Below, one piece after another: positions 25,401 to 34,400 of a DNA stretch of 64,000 nt. Where the stretch lies: assembly GCA_934047225.1 (NCBI GenBank), contig OW203987.1, forward strand, positions 3,871,501-3,935,500. The letters are read 5' to 3'. Positions within the stretch are counted from its first letter, which is position 1. Each line of letters opens with the position of its first letter. The notes under the pieces are model-generated. The model saw only the letters and a list, made by a program, of their open reading frames with translations. It was not told the origin of the DNA and searched no databases. Origin of the DNA: Ypsolopha sequella (lineage: Eukaryota > Arthropoda > Insecta > Lepidoptera > Ypsolophidae). A program made the translations under genes and the position numbers.

Positions 25401-28400
25401 CCCCCCCCCCCTGCGTACGCCCTTGTCCCTGTCCCCTTCCTGTGTCATGTAATACATGGAGGAGATTTAAGCCCGAAGCCATTCTAAAACGTGCCACCTT
25501 AATGCAGTACAAATTCAACTAAAAGAAGTAGGAGCAAAATAAACGGCCGCGTGAATCCCAATCATTCATTTTTGTAGGTTTACACAAGAGTCATGCAAAA
25601 GTGCAATGTATAGGTAGAGAAAATGTATACGTACTGGAGTAGTGTGGTTCTACAGTATTCCCAAAGTAATAATGCGCATATAAATCTATAGCCGAGCGCC
25701 CGAACGTACCACGTGAACTTATTGATTGCATAGACAGTGTAAGGAAATACGAACTTTGCCGAACAGTCGCGCAGATTTGTATGCTTATTATCACTTTGGG
25801 AGCAATGCAGACATATTCATGAAAAGCTAATTAAAGTAATTAATTAATCTTGAAACAAGCTTGAAATACGAGTATATTAAACAAGTGTTAAATAAAATGA
25901 GAAGAACAATTATATTATATAAATAAAAGGTTCTCATTAATAATTCGAAAAGCAGCATTTCAAAATTATCGTCACATTTAACCAAGGCTAGTAAAGACGG
26001 CGGTTATTGTAAGATTTAACCCTGTTACATACAGTAGAGACCTCCTTTCTATACATACATACATACATATACACAAGCCTGTCTCCCAGAGGGGTAAGAT
26101 AAGATAAGATAAGATAAGATGCGTTTATTCATGAATGTAGGTAGGTAGTAATACATTTGATCTTAAAGATAACTTATGTGCTCTACACTCTGCCGAAAGG
26201 CGTATGAATATAAAATTAATTAACATAAAAAGATTTTTTAATACATTCATGAGATGTAATTAGATATGTAATTAATGGGCAGTTTGTAGGCAGAGACTAC
26301 AGATTTCTATCTGCTATTCCTTTCTAAACTATGTACATTATTGTATATGCACTGAAAATCGACTTTTATATTTGTAATTGAATTTAAGTTTTGTCATTCG
26401 GTAAGGTATTCCAAAATGATTTCTTAACAAGCACCTTTTATCGTCCATCGAATGATTTATGGTAATAGCAAGCTATAAAATAAATGATTTCTTATTTTAT
26501 TTATATTTTTTGCACATTACATATGTTTTCAATAAAAAACTGTATTCCAATTTATAAAGATTTTTCTTGAACTTTGTCTAGAACAGGGATACATTTTACA
26601 ATGACACATTTCCAAGCCTTGCATCAAAGTAGATGACTCCATTCTATGGTGTCCCCGTCAAAACGTTCCAATTATAAAATACAAAAAACCAGAGCAAAAA
26701 AAAAGAAAAGAAAACGAACGCATACTGTATTGAAAGCGGGCGGGTGAGTGGAGAGCGCGGCCGCGGCGGCGGCGGACGCTTGCTTGACCGCGCACAGGTC
26801 ATGGTAGATCTCCTCATCGTGGATGCGCGCGCAGTAGGATGCATACTCGCTGCCGGGCGGCACGCGTGCGCTGCTCCCGTGCCCACTGCCCCACCGATAA
26901 CATGCATCGTACACTGCCATGAGGTTGGCTTGCTCTCACGTGTCACTCCGGCCAGGGTTCTCCTTCATGTTAGCTAGTACCGTACTCTCTATACACGTCA
27001 GAACAGTGCCGATAGTCATATAGGGTGCAATAGCTACTTTACTCCACTGCCAGTATTTTGCTAACTTGAAAAAGAATGAGTGTCCGTTAACGTGAGACCA
27101 AGATTCAACCAAACACCGCTTGCGAGAAGCAAATGAATTACAAATTAATCAAAATCATAAAGTCTACAAAACTATCCTTTCTAAATAACTTGAATCCTTT
27201 CTTTTTTTTGCCTCAAATAGTCTGTAGGTTTAGGTCTCGATCCACGATAGCGACCGTGTAAAATATTTATATGAGAAATTGTACAGCGCCCCTAGCGGTT
27301 TAAGTGAGGAACCAGAATTGATCTTAGGGCTCAAGTTATTAAGAAATTTCCCCAACGTGTTGAGTGCTGCAGTGAAAACGAGCCCAGTCATGATTTTTAC
27401 AAACACTAAATACAAAGTTCAACAACCAAAATGTGCCATGCCTGGATATCAAGCCGCTCTACCTAAACCTAGATGATGTATTCAAATTTATATCTGTTGA
27501 GTACGCGAAAAGAAATTTCTTCTAAAAGTCATACAAACGCAGACTTTCGAATTCTAGGTCGGTATGAAGCTACATACATAACCAGTGCAATTAACGGAAA
27601 AACCAGTTTTATGTTTAAAATTCTGAAGGCGTTAGAAACAAACAAAAACAAAAATAGAAAAAAAAAAAAAACATAATACGCTTAGCTACTCGCGCTTGAT
27701 TTAAAACGTCGACAAGAACTAGTAGACTAGGAGCGTACAGTCGGTAACCCTATGTATCGAATAACAAGATGGAACCAATTTTTTGTTGTATAGAAAAATA
27801 AACTACATCAAAATAAATAGAGTTGGCTAGGCGCAACCTGAAACATTTTGTTTTTGAAAACTTTACAAAATGCTCCAGGTTCCGCTCAGCCAATCCTGTT
27901 TATTTTGATGAAGTTTTTTAGGCTTCCGTACCCAAAGGGTACCCAACGGGACCCTATTACTAAGACTCCACTGTCGGTCTGTCTGTCTGTCTGTCCATCT
28001 GTCACCAGGCTGTATCTCATGAACCGTGATAGTTAGACAGTTGAAATTTTCACAGATGATGTATTTCTGTTGCCGATATAACAACAAATACTAAAAAACA
28101 GAATAAAATAAATATTTAAGGGGGGCTCCCATACAACAAACGTGATTTTTTTTGCCGTTTTTATAGATAATGGTACGGAACCCTTCGTGCGCGAGTCCAA
28201 CTCGCATTTGGCTGGTTTTTTCTACTCGATACATACATAGGGTTACCCACTGTACACCCGTAGTCTATAGGATGAAGACAGCTTATCGGGAAAGAACCTA
28301 TCAAAATAGTCTTTACGTAAAGAGGTGATAAAAGCTAAACGTTCACATAAAACAGCAATCACTATTTAAATTTTAAAAGAAGCATCTCTGATCGCGTCCC

Positions 28401-31400
28401 CAAAGAGCCGTAAAGTAACCCGGTAGCACCTCAGGCATGGCAGACGTGATATTGACATAGCAGAGGTCCTCGTATATCTCTTCGACGACGCGGTCCTCGC
28501 ACGCGGAGCTCGGGATCGTAAAGGTGACCCAGGGCGCGTCCCCCGCTCCCGCCTCACACCCGTCGCGGCTCTTCTTGTACGGACACTCCGCCGTCACCTT
28601 GTTGCTACTACAACGCACACAGTTGGGAAGGTACATACGATGGTTACCACAGACCACTAAACCATTAGACGTCGTTACATTTTTCGCCAACACATCAGTG
28701 CCATTGCACTGCTGTACAAATTTCATTACATCTCTATCAATACCCTCCCCGCATTACCCGGAAAAAAATCTCACTTGTCCGTGGTTGATAAGTAAGATGT
28801 CTAATGGCTAAGTAGTCTGTGATGGTAACATATTGTGTATGATGTATTAAAGGTAGATGGTAGGTATGGCAAGAGATTTCAATGGCTTGTGATGAAAAAG
28901 TAATTATAGGATGTTCCAAATAAATCTCCAACCCAATGATCATGTTAATTGTTGAATAAAAATTGATTTCGGAGCTAGACATTCGCTCACTAATCTGTCG
29001 AGTTTGGAACCGGTTAAAGGTGGTCTTCACAGAGCAATAAATATACCTATCGAGTATATTCGAACACCAAAAGCTGTCTTATAAATACCTACATTGTTTG
29101 ACCGATGTTATAATATTACATTATAACACCGCAATTCTGCGCTGTGATTGGCCAAATTTATTATAACATCGCTAAAGAACTTCGTCTGTCTTAATTTCTT
29201 AAGCCACGCCCGTTTACTCTTCTCGCTTCTGACTGCTCTCAAACATCTACAAAGTAATTCCATCATGACGAGTATCACGACAGTATCATGACAGTATGAT
29301 GTGTATTTTTTTTTTAATTATTCGTGTAATGAGCGTTTTTCTCGTTGTTTTTTTTTTTTTGTTCTTTGCTTTCCTCTGGCGCTGTCCATGTCACCATAGA
29401 CAAAATATGTTTCGTAGCAATCAATGTCAAAGTGGTTTTTCATTTGTTTGGAATCTGTGCAAATTTTGTCTTTGTTTCTGTTGCTAAATAATACGACAGT
29501 GCCATCTAGGAATCTTATGTAACACTAAATTTGACATAAGGAAAAACGCTCATTGTTTTTGATGGTCGTAGATAAAGTATTGTGTACAACTTGGGACAAT
29601 ACTATTTCAGTACTACCCTACTGCTCCCCCAAATAAAAAAATTAAATTATCGATAAGTGTTTAGGAACCAGCATCAAACTATTTTATCTTGACAGCGAAA
29701 TGACGAACATAAAATTAAAATAGAGATCTTGTTAAAGTTTCTTGCCCCTCTTCTTAGCGAGACTAATCGAATGGGTGGAGTTAGGCATAATATTAATTTA
29801 TTTAACGTATTTGTATTTCTTTTATTGCATTGCATTAATTATTTATTTCTATATTTTTATTTTTGTAAGTAAATTATTTTCTTAAATTCAAGTAAGCCAA
29901 ACTTTTATTATTCTTTTTTAACTTTTTTTCCCATATTATACTTGTTTTTTTTATATTCTTGTAATGTATCTGTATGTGAGTGTATCTGATGTATATTATG
30001 TATTTCGTTATACAGTTACGTTTTTCCCTTAAAACGAGGTGTTCTAACCATTAATATGAACAACTTTTACTATGGGGCTAACCCTGAAAACGCAAAAACA
30101 AAATCAGCTGTTTCATACATTTCGGTCGAGTAGGTATTTAACTTTTCTATGGAACAGCTGATTATTATTTTTCGCGATTTCAGGGTTGGCCCCATAGTAA
30201 AAGTTGTTCATATTTATGGGTAGAACACCCTGTTTGCAGGAAAATGATTATCTAATTAGCATCCAGTATATTATATTATTACATAATAAAATATATTTCA
30301 TTATTAAATTTCATTTCAGCAACCAATAAATACACAATCCTAGGATAGGGTAAGTAAATTAGTTAGATTAGATTTTTTATAAAGCTTTGTATACTTTTTA
30401 TTTTTGCATTTATTGGATAATGCGATAATGCATTCTAGATTCCTAGGCGCTTACATAAACACAATACGAGGGGCATGCCAAAAGAAATTAGATACTCGAA
30501 AATTATAAAATTTATTCTTTATTACAAGTATCGATCTTTTCGAAGTATTCACCCTGAGCACGTATACACTTTTCCATACGTCTGAACTAATTGGAAAATA
30601 CCACTGACCACTCTTCTTTAGACACCTCAGAAATCTCGAAAATATAGGCAGCCAGTGCATCTTCTTTGCTTTCAAACTTCTTCCCCTTTATTTTTTTTTT
30701 TGATTTTTAGAAAAAAGGTAAAATCACAAGGTGCTAGGTCAGGGGAATTTGGTGAGTGAGGGAGGATTGACGCATTTTTTGAGTCGAAAAAATCAAGTGT
30801 TTTGGCAGACGTGTGCGACGCCGCATCGTCGTGGTGCCCGAGAAGGCGTCGGATTCCTGACTTCGGTCGCTTGTCACACCAAGCTGATATTACTGTTGGA
30901 GCACAAACTGTCACATACCATTCGGAGTTCATCGTTCTTTGATTCTCTAGCACTACAGTAGCAATATGATCCGTTTTGCTGAAAAACGAGGCGACCATTT
31001 GTTTCTGTGTGCTTCGTGAACGGCGACATTTCGTTGGAGTTGGCTCATCTTCAAAGCACCATACAGTCGAATGTCACTTTGTTTCGGGATCATAGTTATA
31101 AAGCCATGTTTCATCACAAGTCAGTATATCATACACATTTTTTTTCTCGCCACCATCGAATTTATCTATCATGAACAGGCACCAATCCAACCGACGGTCT
31201 TTCTGTTCATCGGTAAGTTTGTGCGGCACCCATCCCAAACAACATTTACGGAGAGAAAGGTGGTCGTGAATTATGGTTTGCATTGCTGCTGATCCAATTC
31301 CCTGTTCTCGCTCCAGCTCTACATACATAATTCGTTGGTTTTCGCGAATAAGTATTCGACTGCACGAACGTTTTCTTCTGTGACCGCGGTTGGCAGCCGA

Positions 31401-34400
31401 ACTGTCTTCGCTTCATCTTTGAGACATCCCCGTCCTCTTTTAAATTCAGCGAACCAATTAAATACTGTTGCTCGCGAGCAACCAGACTCACCAAAAGTAG
31501 TAGCCAAAAGTTCAAAACATTCTTGAGGCTTAAAACTTTTTTATAGTCATAATAAATCATAGCGCGACAATCACTTCGACTGAGCTCCATTGCTGCAAGC
31601 GAATTCCCGCCAGATTCTCGGAAAAATGATGCTCATCCAAATAAAAAAAAAAGAAATGAAGTGCGTTCTAATTTCAGATATATCAACAAACAACCAGCCT
31701 ATAAGATGATATATAACTTTCCAGTGTCAATCAAAGGAGTAAAGAGTATCTAACTTCTTTTGGCATGCCCCTCGTATATATTATTTCTTTGTAATTTTTG
31801 TCTATCTATCTGTCTTTATCCTTGAGATTAACGTAAAACTACTATTTTAAATGGATTTGGGTGGGATTTTCACAATTGAAGGCTGTTTTGGAAAAACAAC
31901 CAATGTCCAATTTTTTCGAATTTGTTTGTTTTTGGTCTATGGATTCTCTATTGTACATTTAATAATCTGGTAATATTAGAATCAGCAAAAACCACCAAAG
32001 TACATTCAAAATGTAGCTACAAAACAGAGTGCTTCCGGAAAAACCACCAACGTCAGTAACGTTTCTATGAAGAATAGCCAATAAATGTACTTTTTTTTTT
32101 TACTTTTTATTTACAAAATTAAGTATTTTATATATCCAAGTTTAATAATAAAAAAACATAAATAAGGATTTTTCCATGTAACGAATTTTATGAGGTTTTA
32201 TTTACCTATGCCCAACAGTGGGTAGATATGGGCTGATTGATGTTGATATTTACTTCCTGCAAAATGTCGGAAAAGTGACATTGGTTGTTTTTCCAAAACA
32301 CCCTTCAATTGTGTTATTGCTATTGTTTAATGTAGTGGAGGTACCTTAGAGTCTGATATATTTTTGATTTACTTAAAAATTTTGTACATATCAGTATTGT
32401 TTAGTTTTTCTCCACTCGATGACGCTACGTGTATCTACTTCAAAATAACGTGGGAAATGAAATTTCGCGTGACGTGATTTATTATTTCCCTTGCGTATTT
32501 AGAGCGATTTATCCCGAGCCCTTTCTATTCAGTATAATAATTTGCTAATAGTACCAATTCGGTGAAGCACATCTTAACTTATTTGACAGGACTAAACTTA
32601 ATTTACGCGTTCTGTCCTTGTCTTTTCGATAAAGAAAAGAAAAAAGACAGGACGCTTAAAATATGGTTAATCCTGTCAAATAATTCAAGACGTGTCATGC
32701 CGAATCGATACCATTGTCGGCTGAAAAAACGGGATTTGGAATGCTATCTAATGTTAATGAATTAAGAAGTAGGATGGTTGTTCTTAAATTTAGAACCTAA
32801 ATATATTAAAGAGAAGAGAGAAAATGTTGAATATAGGGTTATTTAGGATGATTATTTAAATAACGGCAATAAACACTTACACTGACTGCAAATCTTTGTA
32901 GATGTCTTCTTCTGATTGTGTTCTTTGAGCTGAAAATGGTCTGAAAAATAAAATAAAAGGTAAACTAAAAGTAAATATTCTGAAATGGGCACATGATTTT
33001 GTCTGTTTCTTTCAATGCTGAACGAAACATTTAAAACAATGATTTCAACATTTTCTTTTGTTTTGGTTATTCATTTGTTTGTCATTGTGACATAATTCAT
33101 AATGTTTGCATAACTATGTTCCCACGAATTTAGAGTTGGTATAATTAGTAGTGAAATAAACAAGAACTCACTTGACATTCTTGATGAGGGCCTTGGGGCA
33201 CTGGCTGAGCTTGGCGAGGGTGCACAGCACTCGGTGGAAGTTGGACAAGTCAAACAACATGGACGGGTCGAACAGATCTGTCTCTCTGATCTCAAACACT
33301 TCGTGGCATGTCCGGAGGAACATCTTGATGTTGTGCATGCACAGGAACTGGAATTGAAAGATTACGTAATGATAGAATTTATTTAATTGATTGAGGTTTC
33401 TTTAAGAATAGGAATCGAAATGGGTTACCATGAAAAGACAAAAGCAGCAATAGACTAAATCTATCTTTTATGCTATTCTAGCATATAGGAATTTATCATC
33501 GTGAAGGGACTTCCAATACCTCATTGAGAGATGGAATAGAATATATCATTGTCAATATGGGACACAATGTCAAGCAGTTTTGCAACAGTTTTAAAGTTTT
33601 CTACTGATGACAGAATATTAGATGCAATCAAATTTTTTAAACAAAACAGTTGTTTGTTAAAACTAGTGCAGTGAACGAAAAAAACATAGATGTCCGATTA
33701 GAGCTGAAAAATTACCCCACAATAAATTGTGTTGAAAACAATTTTGTATACCGACGGCTCCACTGTGTTTTTGAGTCGGCCAATTACTGCTAGCCTAGTA
33801 TCTCATGATAACAGTATGATGATGATGATTTAGAGGTGGGACGCCTGCTGGGCACAGGCGGATGGTCGGCTCTCCAGTTGGAGCTATTCCATCCAATTCC
33901 CATCGCTTGGAGCTTTGGTATCCTATTGTCCCAAATCTATTTTTATCCTATTGTCTCCTTAATTCTGACAACAGTATGAACCAATCATAAGCCTTTTGCC
34001 CTTTTCAGTCTGTGGTGCCATTTTCGAAAGACACTGTTAGAAATTCGTCTCCTATGTTTTTTTCATTCGCCGAGTGCAGGCATTAAACAGCAATGGTATT
34101 AGTATTATACCTATATAAGCTCATGGACCAAGATCGTCATTCAAAACCTTTTTTAAGGTTTTCCTACAAACACCCATCTGCAAAGCCATCAACTTCTGTT
34201 TTTGGACAGGATTTCTTCTTGTCCTTGCCTTCTTATCCTAAGCTTTGATCGCTTTGATCACTGCTGGTGTTCTTACAGAGCGTGGCTGCCCAGTTCTTTT
34301 TTCCATGCTACACACTTCATTGTACCTATCAATAGTCGGGTACACAAACCTTAGGGTTGTTTTCAACTTTTCGAGCAACTTGAAAATTGTACTTGGCGAG

